Source of the DNA: an uncultured Clostridia bacterium
Lineage (GTDB): Bacteria; Bacillota; Clostridia; Christensenellales; Borkfalkiaceae
NCBI GenBank assembly: GCA_947589335.1
Contig: CANPZH010000093.1
Coordinates: 1-6,058, forward strand
Reading direction: 5' to 3'
Length of the DNA stretch: 6,058 nt
Below the pieces are notes generated by a model. The model did not search any database. It worked only from the letters and a program-made list of their open reading frames with translations, and was not told the DNA's origin. Of this stretch, positions 1 to 5,744 are shown in pieces (the first letter of the stretch is position 1; each line of letters starts with the position of its first letter). A program made the position numbers and the translations under genes.

Positions 1-77
1 TCGGTCACCGTTCGCGCTGAGAATGCGCTCACTCACCATAAGCCGCCGCCGACAGCCCACAGGGCTGATCGGCAGAA
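1..77. repeat. Left terminal inverted repeat (77 bp, exact)
   Basis: The first 77 bases are the exact reverse complement of the last 77 (5982-6058). The first mismatch is at position 78 against 5981. Weaker similarity continues inward to about position 110 (a CTTATG, CCCCTC, ACAGCAAG word order on both sides), so the parent repeat is longer than the exact part. No transposase is encoded between the two ends. The repeat contains most of a bulged hairpin read on the minus strand. The exact 77-base identity may be an assembly-graph overlap rather than a biological terminus. Confidence 0.95.
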
Positions 78-88
78 AGGCGCCTTAT
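38..88 (-). repeat. Bulged-hairpin element, left terminal copy
   Basis: Read on the minus strand, this is the same fold as at 5971-6021. An outer stem pairs ATAAG with CTTAT and CGCC with GGCG across a single G-G mismatch. A TTTCTG internal loop lies on the 5' side opposite a single C. Then come a 4-bp stem, a one-base bulge, a 6-bp stem and a TGT triloop. It differs from the right-hand copy in its outer part: the stem mismatch is G-G instead of A-G, and the internal loop begins with T instead of A. Confidence 0.75.
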
Positions 89-168
89 GACCCCTCAAGG
101 GGACAGCAAGAATACCCTCCCCCTTGGCGCCCCTGTAGGGGAGCTGTCACGAAGTGACTGAGGGGTTT
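84..168. repeat. GACAGCAAG / TGTCACGAAGTGAC repeat, short form
   Basis: This composite non-coding repeat has three small hairpins in order: CCCC-TCAA-GGGG (91-102) followed by ACAGCAAG; CCCC-TGTA-GGGG (130-141) preceded by TTGGCG; and GTCAC-GAA-GTGAC (146-158) followed by TGAGGGG. The long form at 5481-5670 has the same words in the same order, but with a structured module of about 100 bases inserted between the GGGG arm and AGCTGTCAC. The 20-mer at 91-110 is identical to 5481-5500. No open frame here looks like a gene. Confidence 0.85.
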
Positions 169-170
169 AA

Positions 171-214
171 CCCTTTCGGCGCTTACGCGCCACTTTCCCT
201 AAAAGGGACAGCAA
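171..214. repeat. CACTTTCCCT...GGGACAGCAAG repeat piece
   Basis: A GGCGC-TTAC-GCGCC hairpin (178-191) is followed by ACTTTCCCT, AAAAGGG and ACAGCAAG. This matches the start of the long composite at about 5452-5500 (CGCTACGCTCAAG, then CACTTTCCCC, then GGGGACAGCAAG). It is the third of four GGGACAGCAAG modules in the window; the fourth lies inverted near 5949-5960. Confidence 0.7.
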
Positions 215-238
215 GAGAGTGAATGCGAAACCATTCCC

Positions 239-369
239 AATCACGTCATTCTGCCCCGCGCATACCAAACGTCATTCCGAGCCGAAAAAGCGCATACGGA
301 GTGCGAATGGATTGTTCGCGAGGAATCTCAACCTCAGATTCCTCCTCCCTACGGTCGTCGGAATGACGT
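239..369 (+). repeat. Palindromic ACGTCATTCCGA element, copy A, with extra left end
   Basis: The core (269-369, 101 bp) starts ACGTCATTCCGA and ends with its reverse complement TCGGAATGACGT. Inside is a 9-bp hairpin, GAGGAATCT paired with AGATTCCTC around a 7-base loop. An extra left end (ACGTCATTCTG at 243-253) lies 26 bases before the core. The whole 131-base block is homologous to 522-650, offset by 281-283 bases, so A and B are a direct duplication. The structure resembles a small non-autonomous palindromic repeat (MITE- or REP-like). No mobilising enzyme is visible here. Confidence 0.85.
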
Positions 370-372
370 GGG

Positions 373-481
373 GGGGGGAACGGCGCCATTCTGCTCAACA
401 GTGCGGTGCACTGTGAGCGGCGCCGTGACGGGAGCGGTGGCAGCCGCGACGGGCCTTGCGGCGGTCCCTGCCGTCGCAAGG
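373..481 (+). repeat. Structured module, copy 1 (left)
   Basis: The first 70 bases (373-442) are identical to 5526-5595, and similarity continues to 481. The fold on the plus strand has three hairpins: a bulged hairpin (382-424: GGCGCC closing stem, ATTCTG internal loop, GGT triloop); GCGGT pairing GCCGC around GGCA (434-447); and an 11-bp stem, 454-464 with 471-481. The five differences from copy 2 within 373-481 are one compensated T-A to C-G pair, two changes giving G-T wobbles, one loop change, and one stem partner already counted in the compensated pair. The left flank is the G-rich end of element A, and the right flank lacks the GTCAC arm that closes copy 2. It could be an RNA or single-stranded DNA fold; function unknown. 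Confidence 0.85.
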
Positions 482-521
482 TTGCGAGACGTTAGCCGAG
501 ACTGAGGGGGTGTTGTTTCTA

Positions 522-650
522 AATCACGTCATTCCGCCCTGCGCTCTAAACGTCATTCCGAGCCGAAAAGGTATATACGGAGTGCGCATTGATTGTCCGC
601 GAGGAATCTCTACCTCAGATTCCTCCTCCCTTCGGTTGTCGGAATGACGT
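522..650 (+). repeat. Palindromic ACGTCATTCCGA element, copy B, with extra left end
   Basis: The core at 550-650 is 101 bp, like copy A, with the same terminal inverted ends and the same GAGGAATCT / AGATTCCTC hairpin (loop changed by one base). An extra left end (ACGTCATTCCG, 526-536) precedes it by 24 bases. The variable middle differs from copy A mainly between about 570 and 600. It is followed by the tandem right-end array. Confidence 0.85.
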
Positions 651-702
651 GGAGGGGCACGGTCGTCGGAATGACGTAGTGGGGTGGTCGTCGGAATGAC
701 GT
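634..702 (+). repeat. Tandem array of element right ends (3 copies)
   Basis: GGTYGTCGGAATGACGT occurs three times, at 634-650, 661-677 and 686-702, with periods of 27 and 25 bases. Only the first belongs to a complete element. The other two are solitary right ends separated by G-rich spacers. Confidence 0.85.
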
Positions 703-727
703 GGAGGCGCGACGCGCGCTCCAGATT

Positions 728-872
728 ACGTCATTCTGAGCGGAACGAAGAGGAGTCGAAGAATCGCACCTTATTATAATGCGGTCCATGTTTCGACTGC
801 GCTACTTCGTCGCATGCGCTCCTCGTGCCGCCCAAGGAACCATGACAGTAATAAGGCGGGACAACATGACGT
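728..872. repeat. Composite palindromic repeat (ACGTCATTCTGAG ... AACATGACGT)
   Basis: A variant ACGTCATTCTGAG left end (728-740) and an inverted ACGTCATGTT end (863-872) bracket this block. Inside, AGTCGAA pairs with TTCGACT around ACCTTATTATAATGCGGT (768-785). That central word recurs with one change at 5712-5729, inside the sister CATGTTGAG repeat. Words such as CATGTTTCGACTGCGCT are the reverse complement of the sister repeat's GTAGTCGAAACATG. No gene is seen. Confidence 0.65.
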
Positions 873-880
873 AAAGAACG

Positions 881-909
881 GCGCGCCGCGGCTTTATGCC
901 GCGGCGCGC
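881..909 (-). terminator. Perfect 12-bp GC hairpin, probable operon terminator
   Basis: GCGCGCCGCGGC at 881-892 pairs perfectly with 898-909 around a 5-base loop (ATAAA on the minus strand). It lies about 70 bases beyond the stop of the solute-binding protein gene. The minus-strand sequence after it, CGTTCTTTACG, is only moderately T-rich, so it is an imperfect intrinsic terminator. A sister hairpin with the same ATAAA loop occurs at 5745-5775, so it may instead be a repeat-borne hairpin that happens to end this operon. Confidence 0.5.
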
Positions 910-919
910 TTGCACAAAA

Positions 920-978
920 CATATTCTTTTCAGAAAGGCCTGTTTTTAGCGCATATTCCTTTCGGAAGGGCCTGTTTT
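920..978 (-). repeat. Two tandem 27-bp hairpin repeats at the 3' end of the operon
   Basis: The 27-base repeat is at 920-946 and 952-978 (period 32) with three transitions between copies. Each copy holds a small 4-bp hairpin. Two of the three changes hit the same pair (T-A in one, C-G in the other), and the third is in the loop, so pairing is kept. The copy nearest the gene reaches the last base of the TGA stop codon. They could stabilise the mRNA 3' end or act with the 881-909 hairpin in termination. Confidence 0.7.
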
Positions 979-2246
979 CAGCCGAAAATCGCGTCGGAAA
1001 CGGAGGCCTGAGACTTTTCGATCCGCTGTTCGTCCATGCGCTTGACGCAGCCCTCCGGCGTGATCTCGCCGCGCAAGAGGGCGTTGAGCGCGTGCATGAC
1101 GTCCTCCGCATTGTAGCCGACGATCTTCGTGCTCGCGGTGGAAACGCGCTCCTGCCGCGCGATGGAGGCCTTTGCGTCCGTCACCATCTGCGATTGGATA
1201 TTCGTGGTCTGTCCCTTGAAGACGCTCACGGTGGAAATGCCGTTGAAGGCGACGTTGTAATTCTCCGGCGTGGCACAGAATTCGAGGAAGGCGAGCGCCC
1301 TGTCCTTGTTCGGGCTGTTCTTGTTCACGATCATCATGTTGAGATTCCCGCCCTCATAGGTCCCCTGCGGCGCGGTATTCATGAAGATCGGCATCAGCGC
1401 GAAGTCCTCCACTTTGTATTGTCCGGGCTTGAAGTTGGTGTAAAACCAGGTGTCCCAGATGAACGTCATCGCCGCCTCGCCGCTCGCAAGGGGTTCGGAG
1501 ATGTCGTTCCAGCCCTTGTCGAGGAACCGATCCCCGAACCAGCCCTTTTGGGCGGCATTTGCGATCCAGGTCACCATATCCGTCACGGAGGAGATGTCCT
1601 CGTATTTGATCTCGCCCGCATTGAGTTTTTCAAGACGGGAGGGCCCGTCGGGAGCGTCGGCGAACACGGGGTCGAGCGCGAGCTGCGCCATCCAGGAGCA
1701 CTGTCCCGGCCAGAGGATGGGGGTGATGCCCTTGCGCAGGAGCATGTCGCAGAGGCCGTCGAAGTCCTCCTGCGTCGTCGGGACGCCGAGCCCCTTGAGT
1801 AGCTTCTTGTTGTAGTAGCAACCCGAGACGGAGCTCTCCCAGAAGGGGAGCCCGAGCAGATGCCCCTGCGCGTCCGTGCAGTATGCCCGCGCGCTGTCGG
1901 TGAGCTCGTTCACCCAGGGCATGTCGTTGAGGTAGAGGAAGTTCTCCTCGACGCGGAAGCGGTTGAGATCCGCGTTATGGAAGTGCAGCAAGATGTCGGG
2001 GGCGTCCTCCGTCCCGAACAGACGGATCGCCTCGTCCTCGAACTCACTGTCCTCGACGGCGAGAATGTTCAGGCTCTCCCCCGTCGTCTCCCGGTAATGG
2101 TCGAAGATCTCCGTCATGTAGGGCTTGCCGAGATCGCTCGTCTTGCCGAGGATGGTCATGGCGTCGGGGTCGGATTCGGGCGCACAGCCCGTGCATGCGG
2201 CGCCGAGCAGCAGCGCTGCGGCGATCGGAATGCAGAATTTTTTCAT
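978..2246 (-). CDS. Extracellular solute-binding lipoprotein (ABC sugar-binding, family 1 type)
   Basis: This 422-residue protein has the usual length for a family 1 solute-binding protein. Residues 1-21 form a lipoprotein signal: MKK, a hydrophobic core, then GAAC-TGC. Either C18 or C21 could be lipidated, and neither lipobox is ideal. Family-like segments are LGLPFWESSVSGCYYNKKLL (131-150), the common hinge motif where the protein returns between lobes, followed by GVPTT; LASGEAAMTFIWDTW near 253-267; and the C-terminal LLRGEITPEGC helix (390-400). Many Trp, Tyr and Phe residues in mid-protein fit carbohydrate binding, but the ligand cannot be named. The start is supported by AAAGGAG seven bases upstream, embedded in the last codons of the kinase gene, and by the ATGA overlap. 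No permease or ATPase gene is adjacent, so a sensing role with the kinase is more likely than transport alone, though a distant permease could use it. Confidence 0.93.
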   Translation of the reverse strand: MKKFCIPIAAALLLGAACTGCAPESDPDAMTILGKTSDLGKPYMTEIFDHYRETTGESLNILAVEDSEFEDEAIRLFGTEDAPDILLHFHNADLNRFRVEENFLYLNDMPWVNELTDSARAYCTDAQGHLLGLPFWESSVSGCYYNKKLLKGLGVPTTQEDFDGLCDMLLRKGITPILWPGQCSWMAQLALDPVFADAPDGPSRLEKLNAGEIKYEDISSVTDMVTWIANAAQKGWFGDRFLDKGWNDISEPLASGEAAMTFIWDTWFYTNFKPGQYKVEDFALMPIFMNTAPQGTYEGGNLNMMIVNKNSPNKDRALAFLEFCATPENYNVAFNGISTVSVFKGQTTNIQSQMVTDAKASIARQERVSTASTKIVGYNAEDVMHALNALLRGEITPEGCVKRMDEQRIEKSQASVSDAIFG

Positions 2247-2263
2247 CGGTCCTCTCCTTTCGT
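2243..2263 (-). promoter_or_regulatory. ATGA stop-start overlap and embedded ribosome binding site
   Basis: The kinase stop TGA (2245-2243) overlaps the ATG (2246-2244) of the binding-protein gene by four bases. The Shine-Dalgarno AAAGGAG lies in the kinase codons for Lys-Gly-Glu-Asp, seven bases before the ATG. This geometry suggests translational coupling and a fixed ratio of kinase to binding protein, although binding proteins are usually made in excess. Confidence 0.9.
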
Positions 2264-5242
2264 TTCTTCGCCGAGGAGCTGCGCCACCGTCTTGCGGACT
2301 GCGTCCATGTCGATCGGTTTGGCGAGATGGGCGTTCATGCCCGCGTCGAGTGCGCTTTTCACGTCTTCGGCGAAGGTATTTGCCGTCATGGCGACGATGG
2401 GAATGGTCTGTGCGCGGGGATGGGAGGAGGCGCGGATCTCCCGCGTTGCCTCATACCCGTTCATGACAGGCATCTGCACATCCATGAGCACCATATCGTA
2501 TTGGTCGGGTGGAGCTTTCAGGAACATCTCCACGGCGATCTTGCCGTTGACGGCGATCTCGCACCGCGCGCCCTCGATCGCGAGCATCTCCGTCAGGATC
2601 TCCGCGTTGAGTTCGTTGTCTTCGGCGACGAGGAAGAGTTTGCCGTTGAGGGCGCCCTCGGCGGGTTTTTCCTCGGTCTTTGCCTTCGGTGCCTCCTCCG
2701 CAAAGAGGGGACGGATGGTCTCAAAGAAGGTGGAAGTGAAGAAGGGCTTGGGCATGAACGCATTGATCCCGGCCTCCCGCGCCTCCTGTTCGATGTCGCT
2801 CCAGTCGTAGGAAGTGAGCACGAGGATGGGCACATGCGTACCCACCCGTTCCCGGATGCGGCGTGCGGTCTCCACGCCGTCGAGCCCGGGCATCTTCCAG
2901 TCGAGCAGAATGACGTGGAAGTCCGACTTGTGTTCATGCGCCTTGACCGCCGTCTCCACGGCCGCCTCGCCGTCCGTCACATAGCTCACGTCCACGCCCG
3001 TGCCGCGCATCACTTCGCGGATATTGAGGCAGATGTCCTCCTCGTCGTCGGCGACGAGCATGCGCGTGATGTGCTTGCGGAACCAGGTGTCCTCGGAATC
3101 CTTCTGCACGAGGGAGAGGGTGAGTTCGACGGTGAACGTGCTTCCCTTGCCGACTTCGCTCTCCACTTCGATGATGCCGCCCATGAGGTCGACAAGGTTC
3201 TTGGTGATCGCCATGCCGAGCCCGGTGCCCTGGATCTTGTTGACGACGGAGTTCTTCTCGCGGCTGAACGGCTGGAAGATCTCCTTGACGTAATCTTCGC
3301 TCATGCCGATCCCGTTGTCCTTCACGAGGAAGCGGAGTTTGCAGAACTGCGCCGTCTCCTCGATCTTCTGCACGGTGAATTCGATATTTCCGCCCACCTG
3401 CGTGTATTTCACGGCGTTGGAGAGGAGGTTGATGAGGATCTGGTTGATGCGGAGCCTGTCGCCCATCAGCTCGTCGGGAGGAGCTCCCTGCGTGCGGATG
3501 GCAAACTCCTGCTCCTTCGCCTTCGCCTGCGGGAGGATGATGATCTTCAGCTCCTCCAGAAGGTCGGGCAGACTGAACGGCTCGAGGTTGAGAGAGGTCT
3601 TCCCGCTCTCGATCTTGCTCATGTCGAGCACGTCGTTGATGAGGGAGAGGAGATGATGGCTCGAGGCCATGATCTTGCGGGTGTATTCGTGCACGAGCTC
3701 TTTGTCTCCGGCGTTGCGTTCGAGCAGAACGGAGAACCCGACGATCGCGTTCATCGGCGTGCGGATATCGTGCGACATGTTGGAGAGGAAGTTGCTCTTC
3801 GCCTCGTTTGCGCTCTTGGCTGCGTCGAACGCCGCCTGCAGCTGGCGGTTGAGCTGCTTGTCGAGCGTACGGTCGGACATGACGATGACATACTTCTCCA
3901 TCCCCTGAATTTTCATGTGGTAGATGACGACGCGGTACCATCTCCGCTCGCCCGTCGTCTGGTGCATGTATTCGCATTCCCAGTCGCGGCTGCTCCCGAT
4001 GGGGATCGCCTGCAGTTCGTCGTTGGGGACGATGATGTTGTAGTCGACGGCGCAGGACGCCAGCGTGCGGATATTCGCGCGCGCGTCCTCGAGCTTGATG
4101 CCGAGCAGCCGCTCGATGTTGGGGCTGATGTACTCCACCCGCTCCGTCCTCGGATCGAGCATGAGGAAGATGTCGTTGACGGTGTTGGAGAGCACGTCGA
4201 ACATGCGCTCGCGGTATTTCAGCTCCGTCCTGTTCTGCTTGGATTGCTTGACGATCTGTACGATGAGTACGATGGTGATCGCCGCGATGACGAGCGAAAA
4301 GATGATGACGAGCACGCGCATCGTCGCCCGCTGCGCGAGCAGGAATCCCTGGCTCACCGCGGTGAAGGGGACGTCGCTCAAAAGGGCATAGTCCTCATAG
4401 CCGATGGGCATGTAGAGGATGCAGCGCTGTTCGCCGTTAAAATTGTAGGTGAGATAGTTGTAGGCGTCTGCGGCGGGGGAGAGCTCGGCGCAGTCCGCGC
4501 AGAGCTTTTCAAGATCGGACTCGATCCCGTCGAGCGTCTTTTGGTCGAGCATACCGCTCAGGTAATCGAAGTAATTGTCGATCGCGCCTCCGCCGATCTG
4601 CGTCGAGAGGAGCACGCTCCCGTCGGGACGGAGGATATAGCACTCCGCCTGTCCCCCGAAGGCGTCGGCATTCAGCGCCTTCGCCATGTCCGTATTTTTG
4701 TAGCTGATCCCGATCGCGCTGTAGCGGAAGCCGTTGTACGTGCCGTCTGCCGCGATCGCGAAGACGGTCACCTTTTCGTTGTCGATCTTCTCGCCCGTCA
4801 TAATGGGCCGCTTGCTGTCGATGAGCATCTGCGGTCCGTTTGCAAGGGGTTCCGCCCCCTGTCTCTCGTTCACGAAAGAATAGTAGTTGCGGTTTTCGTC
4901 GAGGAAATAGAAATCGGTGAATCCCCAATACTCCTGCTTCGACTTGATGAATTCCTTCGGCGTGACCTTCTGGGGCGTGACTGCGTCGTAATTGTCGGAG
5001 AGTTCGATATAATCGCCGCAGCTTTCAAGGATGCTCCAGTTGCGTTTGATGAGCCTGCCGTAGGAATTGTTGACCTGCAGATAGACCTCTTTGAGGTTTC
5101 GCTCGCCGTCGCTATGGGATTGCTCGGAAATGAAGTTGAAATACCCCACGATGATCGCAACGACGACGGCGATCACGGCACAAGCGGCAACGGGCCAGAT
5201 CGTATATCGCAGCCATTTCGGTAATTTCGACCATTTCGCCAT
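2243..5242 (-). CDS. Hybrid sensor histidine kinase with two receiver domains
   Basis: This 999-residue membrane sensor kinase passes phosphate from an ATP-fed histidine to internal aspartates. Domains: membrane helix 1 (about 10-35); an extracytoplasmic sensor of about 270 residues that looks Cache-like (FYFLDENRNYYSF near 111-123, CYILRPDGSVLLST 201-214); helix 2 (about 306-331); PAS (about 344-455); a HisKA domain with phospho-His H491 in SHDIRTP; HATPase with N box (N605, N609), DNGIGM (642-647), FQPF (656-659) and GTGLGM (672-677). Receiver 1 has D732/D733, phosphoacceptor D781, T810 and K832. Receiver 2 has E874/D875, D921, T953 and K975. Both receivers keep every key residue. No HPt or DNA-binding domain is present, so an external partner is needed. 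An extracytoplasmic CxxC lies at 248-251. The start is set by AAGGAG six bases upstream. It is first in the operon with the binding protein, which is its likely co-receptor. Confidence 0.97.
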   Translation of the reverse strand: MAKWSKLPKWLRYTIWPVAACAVIAVVVAIIVGYFNFISEQSHSDGERNLKEVYLQVNNSYGRLIKRNWSILESCGDYIELSDNYDAVTPQKVTPKEFIKSKQEYWGFTDFYFLDENRNYYSFVNERQGAEPLANGPQMLIDSKRPIMTGEKIDNEKVTVFAIAADGTYNGFRYSAIGISYKNTDMAKALNADAFGGQAECYILRPDGSVLLSTQIGGGAIDNYFDYLSGMLDQKTLDGIESDLEKLCADCAELSPAADAYNYLTYNFNGEQRCILYMPIGYEDYALLSDVPFTAVSQGFLLAQRATMRVLVIIFSLVIAAITIVLIVQIVKQSKQNRTELKYRERMFDVLSNTVNDIFLMLDPRTERVEYISPNIERLLGIKLEDARANIRTLASCAVDYNIIVPNDELQAIPIGSSRDWECEYMHQTTGERRWYRVVIYHMKIQGMEKYVIVMSDRTLDKQLNRQLQAAFDAAKSANEAKSNFLSNMSHDIRTPMNAIVGFSVLLERNAGDKELVHEYTRKIMASSHHLLSLINDVLDMSKIESGKTSLNLEPFSLPDLLEELKIIILPQAKAKEQEFAIRTQGAPPDELMGDRLRINQILINLLSNAVKYTQVGGNIEFTVQKIEETAQFCKLRFLVKDNGIGMSEDYVKEIFQPFSREKNSVVNKIQGTGLGMAITKNLVDLMGGIIEVESEVGKGSTFTVELTLSLVQKDSEDTWFRKHITRMLVADDEEDICLNIREVMRGTGVDVSYVTDGEAAVETAVKAHEHKSDFHVILLDWKMPGLDGVETARRIRERVGTHVPILVLTSYDWSDIEQEAREAGINAFMPKPFFTSTFFETIRPLFAEEAPKAKTEEKPAEGALNGKLFLVAEDNELNAEILTEMLAIEGARCEIAVNGKIAVEMFLKAPPDQYDMVLMDVQMPVMNGYEATREIRASSHPRAQTIPIVAMTANTFAEDVKSALDAGMNAHLAKPIDMDAVRKTVAQLLGEETKGEDR

Positions 5243-5248
5243 GATGAA

Positions 5249-5254
5249 CTCCTT
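5249..5254 (-). promoter_or_regulatory. Ribosome binding site of the kinase gene
   Basis: AAGGAG on the minus strand lies six bases before the ATG at 5242. It fixes the start codon of the kinase. The hairpin at 5257-5284 ends three bases before it. Confidence 0.9.
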
Positions 5255-5256
5255 AT

Positions 5257-5284
5257 ACCCGCCGGAGGAGGCTCCGATGCGGGC
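5257..5284 (-). promoter_or_regulatory. 5' leader hairpin next to the ribosome binding site
   Basis: On the minus strand CGGAG (5276-5272) pairs with CTCCG (5267-5263) around a CCTC loop. CCCGC (5283-5279) pairs with GCGGG (5262-5258) outside a two-base AT bulge, with a possible G-T pair at the base. The predicted transcript starts near 5286, so this stem-loop would sit at the very 5' end of the mRNA. It could stabilise the message. Its CTCC could also pair with the GGAG of the ribosome binding site as an alternative fold (speculative). Confidence 0.65.
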
Positions 5285-5292
5285 TTAAAGCC

Positions 5293-5321
5293 ATTGTAAC
5301 ATATCCCACACAAAAAATCAA
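5293..5321 (-). promoter_or_regulatory. Sigma-A type promoter of the kinase/binding-protein operon
   Basis: On the minus strand TTGATT (5321-5316) and TACAAT (5298-5293) are 17 bases apart. The -10 box matches the consensus at five of six positions and the -35 box at four of six. The predicted start near 5286 gives a leader of about 44 bases. The AT-rich block here contrasts with the GC-rich surroundings. Confidence 0.75.
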
Positions 5322-5340
5322 CCGAATCCGCGGTAAAATC

Positions 5341-5383
5341 CTTATATAAGGGCCCGCGCGTTTATAAGGATCTACGCGCGGGC
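5341..5383. promoter_or_regulatory. Palindrome and inverted repeat upstream of the promoter
   Basis: CTTATATAAG (5341-5350) is a perfect 10-base palindrome about 20 bases upstream of the -35 box. Beside it GCCCGCGCG (5352-5360) pairs perfectly with CGCGCGGGC (5375-5383) around a 14-base AT-rich loop. TATAAGG also occurs twice, 18 bases apart, in the same block. It could be an operator or activator site for the operon, or a terminator-like hairpin insulating it. No T-tract follows on either strand. Confidence 0.45.
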
Positions 5384-5397
5384 ATGACGTGTGTGTG

Positions 5398-5445
5398 GGA
5401 CGCTCGTCGGAATGACGTGGGTGGGGGACGCTCGTCGGAATGACG
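5398..5445 (+). repeat. Tandem solitary right ends of the palindromic element (2 copies)
   Basis: GGACGCTCGTCGGAATGACG occurs exactly twice, at 5398-5417 and 5426-5445 (period 28). Both are right ends of the ACGTCATTCCGA element with no matching left end or body nearby. A further half-site, GGCATGACGT, lies just before (5381-5390). Confidence 0.85.
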
Positions 5446-5451
5446 ACACCC

Positions 5452-5673
5452 CTTTTGCTTTCGCTACGCTCAAGCACTTTCCCCTCAAGGGGACAGCAAG
5501 AAAAACTCCCTTGGCGCCCCCTTGAGGGGGGAACGGCGCCATTCTGCTCAACAGTGCGGTGCACTGTGAGCGGCGCCGTGACGGGAGCGGTGGCAACCGC
5601 GACGGGCTTTGCGGCGGTCCCTTCCGCCGCAAAGAGCTGTCACGAACGAAGTGAGTGACTGAGGGGGTGTTAT
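5452..5673 (+). repeat. GACAGCAAG / TGTCACGAACGAAGTGAG repeat, long form
   Basis: In order this holds CGCTACGCTCAAG, CACTTTCCCC-TCAA-GGGGACAGCAAG (to 5500), TTGGCGCCCCCTTGAGGGGGG (5511-5531; CCCCC paired with GGGGG), the structured module (5526-5634), then AGCTGTCAC, GAACGAAGTGAGTGACTGAGG. Apart from the module it follows the short form at 84-168. GTGAC at 5578-5582 can pair with GTCAC at 5639-5643 and close a junction around the two downstream hairpins of the module. Confidence 0.8.
5526..5634 (+). repeat. Structured module, copy 2 (right)
   Basis: This is the sister of 373-481. Hairpin 1: GGCGCC (5535-5540) with GGCGCC (5572-5577), internal loop ATTCTG opposite one C, CTCA with TGAG, bulged A5551, CAGTGC with GCACTG, triloop GGT. 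Hairpin 2: GCGGT (5587-5591) with ACCGC (5596-5600) around GGCA. Hairpin 3: a perfect 11-bp stem, 5607-5617 with 5624-5634, loop TCCCTT. All stems in this copy are fully Watson-Crick. Function unknown. Confidence 0.85.
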
Positions 5674-5682
5674 TCCCCTATC

Positions 5683-5731
5683 ACGTCATGTTGAGCGTAG
5701 TCGAAACATGGACCTTATTACAATGCGGTGG
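5683..5731 (+). repeat. CATGTTGAG ... GTCGAAACATG repeat
   Basis: ACGTCATGTTGAG starts at 5683. CATGTT (5687-5692) pairs with AACATG (5705-5710). ACCTTATTACAATGCGGT (5712-5729) then follows; its counterpart at 768-785 differs by one base. This is a second palindromic repeat family sharing the ACGTCAT head with the first. Confidence 0.7.
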
Positions 5732-5744
5732 CCCCTTCAACGAC

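Larger units (their letters stand above)
1..977. other. Gene-free repeat-rich region, left flank
   Basis: I find no credible protein gene, tRNA or rRNA in these 977 bases. Short open frames cross it, but they are translations of the repeats. Their stops and starts follow repeat boundaries, and they lack ribosome binding sites. The stretch is a mosaic of at least three repeat families placed end to end, with little unique sequence left between them. Confidence 0.85.

Noticed and set aside
243..702. CRISPR-like array
   Set aside because: Repeat spacing is irregular, the spacers are themselves repeat sequence, copies are palindromic and diverged, and no cas gene is present.
1..977. tRNA or other known RNA gene
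   Set aside because: Hairpins are frequent, but none gives a cloverleaf or a familiar RNA family motif.
219..1011. Short open frames in the left flank
   Set aside because: They translate the repeats themselves, share peptide words between copies and lack ribosome binding sites.
1092..2810. Plus-strand open frames opposite the binding-protein gene and the end of the kinase gene
   Set aside because: Antisense shadows of real genes; no ribosome site and no domain.
2195..5224. A 1009-codon open frame on the plus strand opposite the kinase gene
   Set aside because: It is the antisense shadow of a GC-rich gene. Its product is rich in His, Asp, Val, Glu and Arg with no recognisable domain, and the minus strand encodes a complete kinase with every catalytic motif and a good ribosome site.
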